Shown: positions 7,146 through 16,570, counted from the first letter of the stretch. The stretch: DNA of 36,273 bases from Mangrovibacter phragmitis (GCF_001655675.1 NZ_LYRP01000009.1:30860-67132), one strand, 5' to 3'. Program-made: numbers and translations. The notes: generated by a model not told the origin, from the letters alone.

Positions 7146-8201
7146 ATGAATTATCAGAATGACGATTTACGTATCAACGAAATTAACGAGCTTTTACCTC
7201 CGGTAGCATTGCTGGAAAAATTCCCGGCGACAGATAATGCTGCAGCGACAGTCTCTGGTGCCCGTAATGCCATCCATAATATTCTCACCGGCCAGGACGA
7301 TCGCCTGTTAGTGATTATTGGCCCGTGCTCAATTCATGATCCCAGTGCAGCGCAAGCTTATGCCACGCGTTTGTTGGAAATGCGTGAAGCCCTGAAAGGG
7401 GAACTGGAAGTGGTAATGCGGGTGTATTTTGAAAAACCGCGCACCACTGTTGGCTGGAAAGGGCTTATCAACGACCCTTACATGGACAGTAGTTATCAGA
7501 TTAACGACGGGTTACGCATTGCCCGTAAACTCCTGTTGGAAATTAACGATACTGGTTTGCCAACAGCGGGTGAGTTCCTTGACATGATCACACCGCAATA
7601 TATGGCAGACTTGATGAGTTGGGGCGCTATTGGTGCCCGTACCACGGAGTCTCAGGTTCACCGTGAGCTTGCTTCTGGCCTTTCATGCCCGGTTGGGTTT
7701 AAAAATGGTACCGATGGTACAATTAAAGTCGCAATTGATGCCATCAATGCAGCCGGTGCACCCCACTGCTTCTTGTCGGTCACTAAATGGGGGCATTCTG
7801 CTATCGTTAACACCAGCGGGAATGGTGACTGCCATATTATTTTACGCGGCGGCAAAGCACCAAATTACAGTGCAGAACATGTAGCTCAGGTGAAACAAGG
7901 CCTGGAAAAAGCCGGGTTGGCACCGCAAGTAATGATTGATTTCAGCCACGCAAATTCCAGCAAGCAATTTAAAAAGCAAATGGATGTATGTGCCGATGTT
8001 TGCGGGCAAATTGCTGGTGGTGAAAAAGGTATTATGGGTGTGATGGTAGAGAGCCACCTTGTTGAAGGTAACCAGAGCCTGGGCAGTGGTAAACCACTGG
8101 AGTACGGCAAAAGTATCACTGATGCCTGCATTGGCTGGGAAGATACTGCAGCCCTGTTAACTCAGCTTGCTGGCGCGGTAAAAGCGCGCAGAACAAAATA
8201 A
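7146..8201 (+). CDS. aroG: AroG, Phe-sensitive DAHP synthase
   Basis: AroG condenses phosphoenolpyruvate with erythrose 4-phosphate to DAHP, the first step of the shikimate pathway, and is feedback inhibited by phenylalanine. The 351 residues cover the full class I alpha DAHP synthase. The N-terminal arm MNYQNDDLRINEINELLPPV, which forms part of the Phe site, is present. Active-site motifs include IGPCSIHDP, RVYFEKPRTTVGWKGLINDP, GARTTESQVHRELASGLS, GFKNGTDG and MIDFSHANSSKQFKKQ. The sequence is much closer to AroG than to AroF or AroH. Spacing from the TyrR box (75 bases) fits regulation as in E. coli. Two terminators follow. Confidence 0.98.
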   Translation: MNYQNDDLRINEINELLPPVALLEKFPATDNAAATVSGARNAIHNILTGQDDRLLVIIGPCSIHDPSAAQAYATRLLEMREALKGELEVVMRVYFEKPRTTVGWKGLINDPYMDSSYQINDGLRIARKLLLEINDTGLPTAGEFLDMITPQYMADLMSWGAIGARTTESQVHRELASGLSCPVGFKNGTDGTIKVAIDAINAAGAPHCFLSVTKWGHSAIVNTSGNGDCHIILRGGKAPNYSAEHVAQVKQGLEKAGLAPQVMIDFSHANSSKQFKKQMDVCADVCGQIAGGEKGIMGVMVESHLVEGNQSLGSGKPLEYGKSITDACIGWEDTAALLTQLAGAVKARRTK

Positions 8202-8228
8202 GAAACCGCTCATGTGAGCGGCTTTCTT
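8202..8228 (+). terminator. aroG terminator 1
   Basis: CCGCTCA (8206-8212) and TGAGCGG (8215-8221) form a stem extended by GAAA/TTTC around one unpaired C, followed by TTTCTT. It begins at the aroG stop codon. Confidence 0.75.
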
Positions 8229-8235
8229 CAACATA

Positions 8236-8267
8236 CGGTGCCGGGGTAAAACTGGCACCGTTTTTTT
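8236..8267 (+). terminator. aroG terminator 2
   Basis: CGGTGCC (8236-8242) and GGCACCG (8254-8260) with an 11-base loop, followed by seven T residues on the plus strand. It abuts the gpmA stop codon. The T-run is on the plus strand only, so it mainly protects gpmA from aroG read-through. Confidence 0.85.
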
Positions 8268-8268
8268 A

Positions 8269-9021
8269 TTACCTGGCTTTACCCTGATTGGCAACAGCCG
8301 CTGCTTTCGCTGCGATTTCGTCTGCGTTGCCCAGGTAGTAGTGTTTAATCGGATTAAAGTTTTCGTCAAACTCATAAACCAGCGGAACACCTGTCGGGAT
8401 ATTCAGCTCCAGGATTTCGTCTTCGCTCATGTTATCCAGGTATTTAACCAGCGCACGCAGAGAGTTACCGTGAGCAGCAACAATCACACGCTCACCGCTT
8501 TTCATCCGTGGCAGGATGCTTTCGGTCCAGAAAGGAATAACACGTTCAATGGTCAGCGCCAGGCTTTCCGTTACCGGCAGCTCTTTTTCCGACAGGCTGG
8601 CATAACGTGGGTCATGGCCTGGGAAACGTTCGTCATCTTTTGTCAGCTCTGGCGGGGTAACCGCAAAACCACGACGCCACTGTTTAACCTGCTCGTCGCC
8701 ATATTTTTCTGCGGTTTCTGCTTTGTTCAGCCCCTGCAGCGCACCATAGTGGCGTTCATTCAGTTTCCATGATTTTTCTACCGGCAACCAGGCCTGGTCC
8801 ACTTCGTCCAGGATATTCCACAGCGTGTGGATGGCTCGTTTCAGCACAGAGGTGTAAGCAAAATCGAAACTATAGCCTTCGTCTTTAAGCAGTTTACCTG
8901 CCGCTTTGGCTTCGCTTTTACCTTTTTCAGACAGGTCAACATCGTACCAGCCAGTAAAGCGGTTTTCCTGGTTCCACTGACTTTCACCGTGACGAACCAG
9001 AACCAGCTTAGTTACAGCCAT
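8269..9021 (-). CDS. gpmA: GpmA, 2,3-bisphosphoglycerate-dependent phosphoglycerate mutase
   Basis: GpmA interconverts 3- and 2-phosphoglycerate in glycolysis and gluconeogenesis. From the ATG giving [17 protein letters not shown] the protein has 250 residues, the E. coli length. That start has an AGGAG site at proper distance, so the longer upstream open frame is not used. The phosphohistidine His11 lies in the RHGE motif and the second catalytic histidine in [12 protein letters not shown] (about 184). The C-terminal tail [14 protein letters not shown] is typical. The gene stands alone on the minus strand, between aroG (convergent) and a long gap before galM. A Fur-like box lies just upstream. 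Confidence 0.98.
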   Translation of the reverse strand: MAVTKLVLVRHGESQWNQENRFTGWYDVDLSEKGKSEAKAAGKLLKDEGYSFDFAYTSVLKRAIHTLWNILDEVDQAWLPVEKSWKLNERHYGALQGLNKAETAEKYGDEQVKQWRRGFAVTPPELTKDDERFPGHDPRYASLSEKELPVTESLALTIERVIPFWTESILPRMKSGERVIVAAHGNSLRALVKYLDNMSEDEILELNIPTGVPLVYEFDENFNPIKHYYLGNADEIAAKAAAVANQGKAR

Positions 9022-9050
9022 AATATTACTCCTCGTAATCCTGGGGATTG

Positions 9051-9069
9051 AATGATAACAATTATCATT
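9051..9069 (-). promoter_or_regulatory. Fur box upstream of gpmA
   Basis: AATGATAACAATTATCATT is a 19-base palindrome with perfect 8-base arms. Its central part GATAAC-A-ATTATC matches the Fur 6-1-6 pattern at all but one position. It ends 30 bases upstream of the gpmA ATG. E. coli gpmA has been reported as Fur-linked, which fits. Confidence 0.75.
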
Positions 9070-9289
9070 ATATTGCCGTGGTGGCGCCAGCGGCAACGCC
9101 AAACCTTAAACATAGCGAAATTCTTGGCAGAGTGTAAGGCTGATGTGAATCTGTGGTTGCTCTTTTGCTGCTAAATGGTTTTAAAAACAGCGGTTTGTTT
9201 AAAAATTGAGCTTGTTGCTTGTGTTGCCAGGTGAAACGGCTTGAGTTGCTGAAAGGATACACCCCCAGTAAAATCAGAGGGGCATCACT

Positions 9290-9380
9290 GATAACCATAC
9301 CCGTTAACTATATCTGTTAACTCCGATCGTTAACCACATCCGTTAACTACACCGGTTATCTATGCCAGTGACTTATACCT
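9290..9380. repeat. 13-bp tandem repeat, about seven units
   Basis: GTTAAC cores start at 9303, 9316, 9329 and 9342, exactly 13 bases apart. Degenerate units continue the register on both sides: GATAAC at 9290, GTTATC at 9355 and GTGACT at 9368. Unit consensus is roughly GTTAACTACATCC. It lies in the 420-base gap between gpmA and galM. No gene, no dyad between units and no family I recognise. Confidence 0.85.
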
Positions 9381-9395
9381 GGGTAGGGTGTATAG

Positions 9396-9429
9396 CAGCC
9401 TCAGACCACGGCATAGCGGCCTGAGGCTG
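9396..9429 (-). terminator. Hairpin downstream of galM
   Basis: CAGCCTCAG (9396-9404) pairs with CTGAGGCTG (9421-9429), a perfect 9-bp stem with a 16-base loop, 12 bases after the galM stop on the minus strand. No T-run follows on the minus strand, so termination strength is uncertain. Confidence 0.55.
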
Positions 9430-9441
9430 GTAGTTAACCTG

Positions 9442-10482
9442 TCACAGTGCGGTAAACTGGTACTCTGTAATACTTTGCCAGGTTTCACCCGGTTTGAGCA
9501 CACAGTCAGGTTGTGGCCACTCCGGGTGGTTGGGGCTGTCTGGCAGAAACTCACTTTCCAGAGCCAGACCCTCAAAGGATGCATAGTGGGTAAACTGCCG
9601 CGCCGGTGTGCCGTCAAGATAGTTCCCGGAATAGAACTGTAATGCCGGTGCTGAGGTAAACACACTCATTTTAAGCTTGTTATCTGAAGACCAGACATGT
9701 GCTGCTGGCAGGGTGGCGTCCCCACGGGCAGTGAGCAGGAAAGCATGATCGTAACCTTTCACGCCAGCCTGGTTTTCATCGCGCAGAAAATCTTCCGCAA
9801 TTGTTTTCGGTCCACGGAAATCAAAACCAGTATGCTGAACATCCGCCAGTTCACCAGATGGAATACCGTTGCTGTTAACCGGTAACCACTGCTCAGCGAA
9901 CAGTTGCAGGCGGTGCTGGCGAATATCGCTTTTTTTACCATCCAGATTGAAATAGGCATGGTTGGTCAGGTTAACCGGGCAGGGTTTATCAACCTGAGCC
10001 TGGTAAATAATGGCAATGCGGTTATCCGGTGTTACCCGGTAAATGACGCTGGCCGTCAGATTGCCAGGGAAGCCCTGATCGCCATCTGGTGAGGTCAGTT
10101 GTAAAACCGCCTGCTGACTGTCATGGCTGACGATTTTCCAGCGGCGCTTATCAAAGCCCTCAGGGCCACCATGCAGTTGGTGTTCTCCCTGGCTGGGTTT
10201 CAGGTGAACAGTCAGCCTGTCATGGGTGTACTGGCTGCTGTCAATACGGTTCGCATAGCGGCCAATGGATGCACCCAGAAAGGCTGCCTGATGGGTATAC
10301 TGTTCGGGTGTTTCGCAGCCCAACAACACTTCTCGGGTATGCCCGTCTTTCAACGGAACGCGGCACGACAAGAGTGTTGCGCCCCAGTCCATCAACATCA
10401 CTTCCATGCCTGTCTGGTTGTGTAATGTTATCAGCTTAAACGGTTGGCCATCCGGTGCCATTCCGTGATCCTGGCTTAACAT
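9442..10482 (-). CDS. galM: GalM, aldose 1-epimerase (mutarotase)
   Basis: GalM interconverts alpha- and beta-galactose (and glucose), feeding alpha-galactose to GalK. The chosen start ([17 protein letters not shown]) gives 346 residues, as in E. coli. Its ATG overlaps the galK stop region by seven bases, indicating translational coupling. A longer upstream frame would run deep into galK and lacks support. Motifs include [25 protein letters not shown], the catalytic-histidine regions [13 protein letters not shown] and [11 protein letters not shown], and near the end [21 protein letters not shown], which contains the catalytic glutamate. Last gene of the gal operon. Confidence 0.96.
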   Translation of the reverse strand: MLSQDHGMAPDGQPFKLITLHNQTGMEVMLMDWGATLLSCRVPLKDGHTREVLLGCETPEQYTHQAAFLGASIGRYANRIDSSQYTHDRLTVHLKPSQGEHQLHGGPEGFDKRRWKIVSHDSQQAVLQLTSPDGDQGFPGNLTASVIYRVTPDNRIAIIYQAQVDKPCPVNLTNHAYFNLDGKKSDIRQHRLQLFAEQWLPVNSNGIPSGELADVQHTGFDFRGPKTIAEDFLRDENQAGVKGYDHAFLLTARGDATLPAAHVWSSDNKLKMSVFTSAPALQFYSGNYLDGTPARQFTHYASFEGLALESEFLPDSPNHPEWPQPDCVLKPGETWQSITEYQFTAL

Positions 10483-11624
10483 AATCCGGCTCCTTCGGAG
10501 GGTTTGCACACATAAAAGGTTTCTTTAATACCGGTTTTCGCTTCGTACTGGCTGGCGACAGCCTGGCGTACATCATCGACCAGTGTTTCAGGCACCAGTG
10601 CTACAACGCAACCGCCAAAACCACCACCCGTCATACGCACGCCACCTTTATCACCAATAGCAGCCTTAACAATATCAACCAGCGTATCAATTTGTGGGAC
10701 GGTTATCTCAAAATCGTCACGCATAGACGCATGAGAAGCTGCCATCAGCTCACCCATTTTCTGCAAATCGCCATCTGCCAGCGCATTGGCTGCTGCCAGG
10801 GTACGCTCATTCTCGGTTAATACATGGCGTACGCGTTTTGCAACGATCGGATCCAGTTCATGGGCTACGGCATTAAACGTTGCCAGGCTCACATCCCGTA
10901 ATGCCTTCTGTGTGAAGAAGCGGGCACCCGTTTCACACTGCTCGCGCCGGGTGTTGTATTCACTGCCGACCAGTGTGCGCTTAAAGTTACTGTTGATAAT
11001 GATAACTGCCACACCTTTTGGCATTGGGACTGCTTTAGTGCCAAGGCTTCGGCAGTCGATAAGCAATGCATGGTCATGCTTGCCCAGCGCCGAAATCAAC
11101 TGGTCCATAATGCCGCAGTTACAGCCCACAAACTGGTTTTCAGCTTCCTGCCCATTCAGCGCCAGTTGCGCGCCGTCGAGTGGCAGGTGGTACAGTTGCT
11201 GGAAGACTTTGCCCACAGCCACCTCCAGAGAGGCTGATGAACTCAAACCAGCGCCCTGAGGGACATTACCGCTAATCACAAGGTCGGCGCCGCCGAACCC
11301 GTTATTACGTTTTTGCAAATGCTTAACGACCCCACGAACATAATTAGACCACTGCTGGTCCGGGTGGCTCAGAATAGGCTCATCAAGGGAAAACTCATCA
11401 CGCTGATTATCGTAATCTGCGGCAATAACACGCACGATACGGTCATCGCGGGGAGCGCAACTGATAACAGTCTGGTAATCAATTGCACAAGGCAAAACAA
11501 AACCATCGTTGTAGTCAGTGTGTTCACCAATCAGGTTCACACGACCCGGAGCCTGGATAGTTTCTTTTGCCGGGTAGCCAAAAAATTCAGTAAAAAGGGC
11601 CAGGGTGTTCTCTTTCAGACTCAT
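10476..11624 (-). CDS. galK: GalK, galactokinase
   Basis: GalK phosphorylates alpha-D-galactose with ATP to galactose 1-phosphate (Leloir pathway). It has 382 residues, exactly the E. coli length. The GHMP kinase motifs are all present: galactokinase signature [19 protein letters not shown], the ATP loop [20 protein letters not shown], the catalytic-base region [12 protein letters not shown] and the C-terminal [17 protein letters not shown]. The start is preceded by an AGGAG site two bases after the galT stop. Coupled to galM at its 3' end. Confidence 0.98.
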   Translation of the reverse strand: MSLKENTLALFTEFFGYPAKETIQAPGRVNLIGEHTDYNDGFVLPCAIDYQTVISCAPRDDRIVRVIAADYDNQRDEFSLDEPILSHPDQQWSNYVRGVVKHLQKRNNGFGGADLVISGNVPQGAGLSSSASLEVAVGKVFQQLYHLPLDGAQLALNGQEAENQFVGCNCGIMDQLISALGKHDHALLIDCRSLGTKAVPMPKGVAVIIINSNFKRTLVGSEYNTRREQCETGARFFTQKALRDVSLATFNAVAHELDPIVAKRVRHVLTENERTLAAANALADGDLQKMGELMAASHASMRDDFEITVPQIDTLVDIVKAAIGDKGGVRMTGGGFGGCVVALVPETLVDDVRQAVASQYEAKTGIKETFYVCKPSEGAGLC

Positions 11625-11626
11625 TG

Positions 11627-12673
11627 TTATTCTCCTGATTCGCGAAAATGGATATCACTGACTGCCCGCAGGCGCTCGGCAGCCTGCTCGGCAGTTAAAT
11701 CGCGCTGAGTTTCCGCCAGCATTTCGTAACCCACCATAAATTTGCGTACTGTTGCTGAGCGTAACAGTGGTGGGTAAAAGTGAGCATGCAACTGCCAGTG
11801 GGAGTTGTCTTCGCCATTAAATGGCGCGCCATGCCAGCCCATGGAATACGGGAAAGAGCACTGGAATAAGTTGTCATAGCGGCTGGTCAGCTTTTTCAGT
11901 GCAACAGCCAGGTCTTTGTGTTGTTCAGGCGATAAATCTGTCAGGCGCTGTGTCGGCGCTTTCGGCAGTAACAGGGTTTCAAATGGCCAGGCCGCCCAGT
12001 ACGGCACAACTGCCAGCCAGTGTTGTGTTTCCACAACGGTACGGCTGCCATCATTCATTTCCTGCCGGGCATAGTCGACAAGCATGGAGGAACCATGTTG
12101 GGTAAGCCAGGTCCATTGGTGCTCATCTTCACGCGCTGCTTCATTGGGCAGGAAACTGTTCGCCCACACCTGCCCATGTGGATGCGGATTGGAGCAGCCC
12201 ATGGCGGCCCCTTTGTTTTCGAAAACCTGAACCCACGGATAAGTGCGGCCCAGGTCTGCGGTTTGTTCCTGCCAGGTGCGGATAACCCCTTCCAGGGCTT
12301 CCAGTGTCAGCTCTGGCAGAGTTTTGCTGTGATCAGGTGAAAAACAGATAACCCGGCTGGTACCTCGGGCACTCTGGCAACGAAACAGAGAACCTGGGTT
12401 TTCCGCTGCATCGGGTGTATTGGGCATCAGCGCGGCAAAATCATTTGTAAAAACATGCGTCCCGGTGTAGTTCGGGTTGGTATCGCCTGTTACCCGGGTA
12501 TTACCCGGGCACAGATAACACTCAGGGTCATGCTCGGGTAATGATTGTTTGGCTGGCGTCTCCTGCGCCCCTTGCCAGGGGCGCTTTGCTCGGTGCGGAG
12601 AAACCAGAACCCATTGCCCTGTTAACGGGTTATAGCGGCGGTGTGGGTGTTCGACAGGATTAAAGGGTTCCAT
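11627..12673 (-). CDS. galT: GalT, galactose-1-phosphate uridylyltransferase
   Basis: GalT exchanges UMP between UDP-glucose and galactose 1-phosphate. 348 residues as in E. coli. The active site [14 protein letters not shown] contains the nucleophilic His of the HPH triad. Zn/Fe-binding residues are visible in [14 protein letters not shown] (Cys pair) and further histidines in [10 protein letters not shown]. The C-terminus [20 protein letters not shown] is typical. The ATG follows an AAGGAAG site nine bases after the galE stop. Second gene of galETKM. Confidence 0.98.
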   Translation of the reverse strand: MEPFNPVEHPHRRYNPLTGQWVLVSPHRAKRPWQGAQETPAKQSLPEHDPECYLCPGNTRVTGDTNPNYTGTHVFTNDFAALMPNTPDAAENPGSLFRCQSARGTSRVICFSPDHSKTLPELTLEALEGVIRTWQEQTADLGRTYPWVQVFENKGAAMGCSNPHPHGQVWANSFLPNEAAREDEHQWTWLTQHGSSMLVDYARQEMNDGSRTVVETQHWLAVVPYWAAWPFETLLLPKAPTQRLTDLSPEQHKDLAVALKKLTSRYDNLFQCSFPYSMGWHGAPFNGEDNSHWQLHAHFYPPLLRSATVRKFMVGYEMLAETQRDLTAEQAAERLRAVSDIHFRESGE

Positions 12674-12682
12674 AGCACTTCC

Positions 12683-13699
12683 TTAGTCAGGATAACCTTG
12701 CGGGTGGCGGGATTGCCACCGCCAGGTATCGGCGGCCATTTCTTCAAGCGTGCGCGAAACACGCCAGCCAAGTTCTTTATCCGCTTTGGTTGCATCTGCC
12801 CAGTAAGCGGGTAAATCACCTGCACGGCGAGGTGCGAAGTGGTAATTGACGGGTTTACCACAGGCTTTACTGAACGCATTAATCACATCCAGCACGCTAC
12901 TACCCACGCCAGCGCCAAGGTTGTAAATATGCACACCCGGTTTATTCGCCAGTTGCTGCATGGCAACCACATGGCCATCAGCCAGGTCCATTACATGGAT
13001 ATAATCCCGTACTCCGGTACCGTCTTCCGTTGGGTAGTCATTACCGAACACTGCCAGTGACTCTCGACGCCCGACAGCAACCTGCGCAATATAAGGCATC
13101 AGGTTGTTTGGAATGCCTTGTGGGTCTTCGCCCATATCTCCCGATGGGTGGGCACCGACTGGGTTAAAATAGCGCAGCAGGGCAATGCTCCAGCTCGGGT
13201 CTGCGGTATGCAGGTCCGTTAATATTTGCTCCACCATTAATTTGCTGCGCCCGTAGGGGCTTGCCGGCATCCCGGTGGGGAAGGTTTCGACATAAGGAAT
13301 TTTCGGCTGGTCACCATACACTGTGGCTGATGAGCTGAAGATAAAGTTTTTGACACCCGCTGCCCGCATCGCGGCAATCAGGCGTAAAGTGCCATTGACG
13401 TTGTTGTCGTAGTACTCAAGTGGTTTTTGGACCGATTCACCAACGGCTTTCAGGCCGGCGAAATGAATAACGGCTTCAATCGCATGGTCATGAAGAATTT
13501 CGGTGAGTAAGGCTTCGTTGCGAACATCACCATCAATAAATAACGGCTGTTTTCCACCAAGGCGTTCAATGACAGGCAGTACGCTGCGTTTACTGTTGCA
13601 CAGGTTGTCGAGAATAAACACCTCGTGCCCGCTTTGCAGTAACTGAACGCAGGTATGACTGCCAATGTAACCGCTACCACCTGTTACCAGAACTCTCAT
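12683..13699 (-). CDS. galE: GalE, UDP-glucose 4-epimerase
   Basis: GalE interconverts UDP-galactose and UDP-glucose using tightly bound NAD. From MRVLVTGGSGYIGSHTC the protein has 338 residues, as in E. coli. That ATG has a GGAG site and sits at the E. coli position relative to the promoters, so the 14-codon upstream extension is rejected. The Rossmann GGSGYIG loop, the catalytic SSSATVYG with the Tyr-Lys pair (SPYGRSKLM), and the substrate motif NPVGAHPSGDMGEDP are all present. The internal galactose operator lies within its first codons. First gene of the operon, divergent from nothing and followed by galT. Confidence 0.98.
   Translation of the reverse strand: MRVLVTGGSGYIGSHTCVQLLQSGHEVFILDNLCNSKRSVLPVIERLGGKQPLFIDGDVRNEALLTEILHDHAIEAVIHFAGLKAVGESVQKPLEYYDNNVNGTLRLIAAMRAAGVKNFIFSSSATVYGDQPKIPYVETFPTGMPASPYGRSKLMVEQILTDLHTADPSWSIALLRYFNPVGAHPSGDMGEDPQGIPNNLMPYIAQVAVGRRESLAVFGNDYPTEDGTGVRDYIHVMDLADGHVVAMQQLANKPGVHIYNLGAGVGSSVLDVINAFSKACGKPVNYHFAPRRAGDLPAYWADATKADKELGWRVSRTLEEMAADTWRWQSRHPQGYPD
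13665..13680 (-). promoter_or_regulatory. gal internal operator (OI)
   Basis: On the minus strand the sequence is GTGGTAGCGGTTACAT, identical to my recollection of E. coli gal OI, inside galE codons 6-12. Its centre is 113 bases from that of the external operator. In E. coli this spacing allows GalR with HU to close a repression loop. Confidence 0.9.
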
Positions 13700-13731
13700 T
13701 TTTCGCTCCATTACGCTTATGGTATGTAATA

Positions 13732-13763
13732 AACATAGCATAACAGAGTGGTAAAAAGTGTGA
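13732..13763 (-). promoter_or_regulatory. gal P1/P2 promoter region with CRP half-site
   Basis: Minus-strand -10 hexamers TATGTT (13732-13737, P1) and TATGCT (13737-13742, P2) overlap by one base, as in the E. coli twin gal promoters. The TCACA half-site for CRP (TGTGA on the plus strand, 13759-13763) is at the expected distance. CRP-cAMP would favour P1 over P2. Confidence 0.75.
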
Positions 13764-13777
13764 TATGGAATAAATTA

Positions 13778-13793
13778 GTGGAATCGTTTACAC
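13778..13793 (-). promoter_or_regulatory. gal external operator (OE)
   Basis: GTGTAAACGATTCCAC on the minus strand is the E. coli GalR/GalS operator OE, 16 of 16 bases to the best of my memory, just upstream of the CRP site. Confidence 0.9.
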
Positions 13794-13872
13794 AAAGATT
13801 TTATCTCTAAATAACAAATGAACAGGCGCATTGTAAATCAACAGGATAGATTGTATAGCTGCGGGGATTCTG

Positions 13873-13895
13873 AAAAAGCGGGCCGATGATGGCCC
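13873..13895 (-). terminator. modF terminator
   Basis: On the minus strand GGGCC-ATCATC-GGCCC forms a short GC-rich stem followed by GCTTTTTC. It begins nine bases after the modF stop and insulates the gal promoter. Confidence 0.7.
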
Positions 13896-13903
13896 ACTTG
13901 AGT

Positions 13904-15376
13904 TCACAAAATATCGGTCTGGTAACGATAAATGTTGTTGTCCGGGACAAAAGTTAAACGATGGGTAATACAGTCTGGTGCATCCTGCATATGATGAGAG
14001 ACGAATAACAACTGAGTATCACCTTCACTAATCAGCACATCAATAAAGCGACGCACCAGTAAACGGTTTAATGGATCAAGGCCCTGCAGCGGCTCGTCCA
14101 GAATCAATAATGTAGGGTGTTTAACCAGCGCCCGGGCAATCAATGCAATGCGTTGCTGCCCCCAGGAAAGGGAGTGGAAAGGGGCATCGGCCGTGGCATT
14201 ATCCATGCCCAGCAATTGCAGCCACTCACGTACCAGGCGTTGCTGGCGTTCAGAAACGGCCTGGTAAATACCAATGGTGTCGAAGAAACCAGAGAGGATG
14301 ACATTACGTAATGTGGTGCTGACCCGGTAGTCAAGGTGCAGGCTACTGCTGACATAGCCAATATGTTTTTTAATATCCCATATGGTTTCACCACTGCCAC
14401 GACGACGGCCAAACAATGTCAGGTCATTACTGTAACCCTGGGGATGATCGCCAGTAACCAGACTCAGTAACGTGGATTTGCCGGCACCATTTGGGCCGAC
14501 AATCTGCCAGTGCTCGCCGGGGTTTACCTGCCAGTCAAGCTCATGCAACACGGGGCGGTCATTCCAGGACACCACCCCTTTATTCAGGGTAATCAGTGGT
14601 TGAGTGGGATCGAGCGTGGTGCCTGGTGAAGGTACATCTGCTTGCGGAATACTGATACCCGCCAATTGTTCACTGTGAGCCAGTTGCGCGATAAGTGCCT
14701 GGGAAAGTAATTCAGTTTTATCTCCTGTGGCCTGCAACGCACAATCGGCCAGCACACCCGCATAACGGATAAACTCAGGAATCTCATCGAACCGGTTTAG
14801 TACCAGCACCAGGGTATAACCTTGCTGATTGAGAGAGGCCAGCTCTCCGGCAAGTTGTACCCGTGACTGACTGTCCAGACCATCAAAGGGTTCATCGAAC
14901 ACCAGTAAATCCGGGGTAGGCATCAGCGCCTGGCATAACAAGGCTTTGCGTGTTTCACCAGTGGACAGGTACTTAAACCGCCTGTCCAGTAAATGGCTGA
15001 TACCGAACCGTTGCGCCAGTTGCTGACAGCGAGCCGGGTCTTTTACTGTATCCTGAATAATTTCAGCAGTGGTGCGCCCTGTGTCGTCTTCATCGGCACT
15101 GAGCATGTCCGTATTATTGCGTTGCCACTCCTCACGTACCAGTTGGTGGAGTAATTCAAACGAGAGCAAAACAGGTTTTTTAAATGAGCTGGTCAGCGCG
15201 CCACGCATGGCGGGCAGGTGACCACTCAGTACGCGAGCGAGCGCGGATTTTCCACTGCCATTCGCGCCAACAAAGGCCCAGCTTTCCCCGGTGCGTAAGG
15301 TTAAATCATCAATCACCAGTGAACGGGTATCGCTCAGGTGAAACGTACATTGCGAAATTTGCAATAATGACATCAT
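13904..15376 (-). CDS. modF: ModF, twin-domain ABC ATPase (molybdate-linked)
   Basis: ModF is a cytoplasmic protein of two ABC ATPase domains encoded with modE; its exact role in molybdenum metabolism is not settled. 490 residues as in E. coli. Domain 1 has Walker A GANGSGKS (about 37-44), signature LSTGETRKALL and Walker B LLVFDEPFDGLD. Domain 2 has GPNGAGKST, LSWGQQRIAL and LLILDEPLQGLDP, with H-loop FVSHHMQDAP. There are no membrane segments. Two consecutive ATG codons open the gene after a CGGGA site; either may be used. It follows modE by 95 bases and is probably cotranscribed with it. Confidence 0.93.
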   Translation of the reverse strand: MMSLLQISQCTFHLSDTRSLVIDDLTLRTGESWAFVGANGSGKSALARVLSGHLPAMRGALTSSFKKPVLLSFELLHQLVREEWQRNNTDMLSADEDDTGRTTAEIIQDTVKDPARCQQLAQRFGISHLLDRRFKYLSTGETRKALLCQALMPTPDLLVFDEPFDGLDSQSRVQLAGELASLNQQGYTLVLVLNRFDEIPEFIRYAGVLADCALQATGDKTELLSQALIAQLAHSEQLAGISIPQADVPSPGTTLDPTQPLITLNKGVVSWNDRPVLHELDWQVNPGEHWQIVGPNGAGKSTLLSLVTGDHPQGYSNDLTLFGRRRGSGETIWDIKKHIGYVSSSLHLDYRVSTTLRNVILSGFFDTIGIYQAVSERQQRLVREWLQLLGMDNATADAPFHSLSWGQQRIALIARALVKHPTLLILDEPLQGLDPLNRLLVRRFIDVLISEGDTQLLFVSHHMQDAPDCITHRLTFVPDNNIYRYQTDIL

Positions 15377-15471
15377 GTATCCCGTTTATTGCAGTAAATA
15401 ATACAGGGATACGTGTTCCGACCGGGCTTGTCAATCACTATGCTGTTTAAACCCGGTCCGCCTGTACGTTG

Positions 15472-16263
15472 TTAACAGAGAGTGGCGATGATTACGTGGT
15501 CGGCATTGAAGTAAGCCGTGGCCTGGTTACCCACTTCGAGCGCTTCCTGGGCAACCACCTGGTTGGGAAGTGTTGCACACAGTGTCTGCCCGTCGGCAAG
15601 CGTAACCAGCACTTCACTCTGTTCAGGGCCCTGTTCAATGGTGTTAATTGTGCCAGTCAAAATGTTGTCAGCCTGGCTTGCGCGCTGTGTGTCTCGGGTA
15701 ATACCTACCCAGGGTGCTTTTACCAGTACCAGTACTTCTTTACCTGGCTCCAGACCAAGCCGTTGTGCGCTTTGTTCAGTCAGTGCCACTTTCAGCTGTG
15801 TTTTCCCGTCGGCCAGCAGAATATTGACATGCTGCTGAACATGCTGGTTATCCCGCTCAAGAAGAGTGCCAAAAAGTTGGTTTCTGGCACTGGTTTGCAG
15901 TGAAAAACGTGAAATGGCGGCTAATAAACTGTCCAGCGGCAGGGCATCATCACGCAGTACATCAAATGCTTTTTGCTGAATTTGCGCCAGCAAATCATAC
16001 AGCTGGATTAAGCGTTTCCCATAGGGAGTTAATATTGCCCCGCCACCGCCTTTGCCCCCGGTCGCTCTTTCTACCAGCAACTGGTCGGTCAGTTGGTTCA
16101 TTTCATTTATGGCATCCCAGGCACTTTTGTAGCTAATACCCGCCATTTTAGCACCCTGGCTAATTGAGCCTGTTTGCTCTATCTGTTTAAGAAGAGAAAT
16201 ACGCCTTGGGTCTGCAAAAAGGCTTCCCTGAAGTTTAAGCGTAAGTAAGATTTCAGCCTGCAT
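15472..16263 (-). CDS. modE: ModE, molybdate-responsive transcription regulator
   Basis: ModE binds molybdate and then represses modABC and activates molybdoenzyme genes. The start giving MQAEILLTLKLQG has an AGGAG site and yields 263 residues (E. coli 262), so the 20-codon upstream extension is discarded. The N-terminal winged helix-turn-helix (GSISQGAKMAGISYKSAWDAINEMNQL) and the typical GKGGGGAILTPYGKRLIQLY wing are present. The C-terminal half holds two Mop repeats for oxyanion binding (SARNQLFGTLL..., and LVLVKAPWVGITRDTQRASQADN to TAYFNADHVIIATLC). Divergent from acrZ-modABC, as in E. coli. Confidence 0.97.
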   Translation of the reverse strand: MQAEILLTLKLQGSLFADPRRISLLKQIEQTGSISQGAKMAGISYKSAWDAINEMNQLTDQLLVERATGGKGGGGAILTPYGKRLIQLYDLLAQIQQKAFDVLRDDALPLDSLLAAISRFSLQTSARNQLFGTLLERDNQHVQQHVNILLADGKTQLKVALTEQSAQRLGLEPGKEVLVLVKAPWVGITRDTQRASQADNILTGTINTIEQGPEQSEVLVTLADGQTLCATLPNQVVAQEALEVGNQATAYFNADHVIIATLC

Positions 16264-16385
16264 GTGCGGCTCCTGGTTAAACGAGAATCCAGTGATTGTA
16301 AACGTCAGGGCAAATTCGCACAAAAGGCGTGTGCGTTTTTGGTGGATAACAGTACAATGACCCAGAATTTACAAGGGAGACAACC

Positions 16386-16523
16386 ATGTTAGAGTTATTG
16401 AAAAGTCTGGTTTTCGCCGTTTGCATGGTGCCTGTCATGATGGCGATTATTCTCGGGCTGATTTATGCGTTTGGTGAGTTATTCAACATCTTTTCAGGTA
16501 TTGGCCGTAAAAAGACCTCCTGA
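16386..16523 (+). CDS. acrZ: AcrZ, small membrane partner of AcrB
   Basis: AcrZ is a single-helix inner-membrane peptide that binds the drug efflux pump AcrB and changes its substrate preference. The frame encodes 45 residues, starting [20 protein letters not shown] and ending [10 protein letters not shown]. One hydrophobic helix runs from about residue 8 to 30. The E. coli protein has 49 residues; only the polar tail differs. A GGGAG site stands before the ATG. Location between modE and modA is as in E. coli. A possible -10 box TACAAT lies at 16353-16358. I found no convincing MarA/SoxS/Rob box. Confidence 0.93.
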   Translation: MLELLKSLVFAVCMVPVMMAIILGLIYAFGELFNIFSGIGRKKTS

Positions 16524-16547
16524 GTCTCCACGCATAACGCCATTTAT

Positions 16548-16570
16548 AACGCCCGGTTTGCCCGGGCGTT
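16548..16570 (+). terminator. acrZ terminator
   Basis: AACGCCCGG (16548-16556) and CCGGGCGTT (16562-16570) form a perfect 9-bp stem with a 5-base loop; GCTGTTTCTG follows, so the T-tract is weak. Confidence 0.65.

Noticed and set aside
9290-9380. CRISPR array
   Set aside because: Repeat period of 13 bases leaves no spacers, and no cas gene is present in the window.
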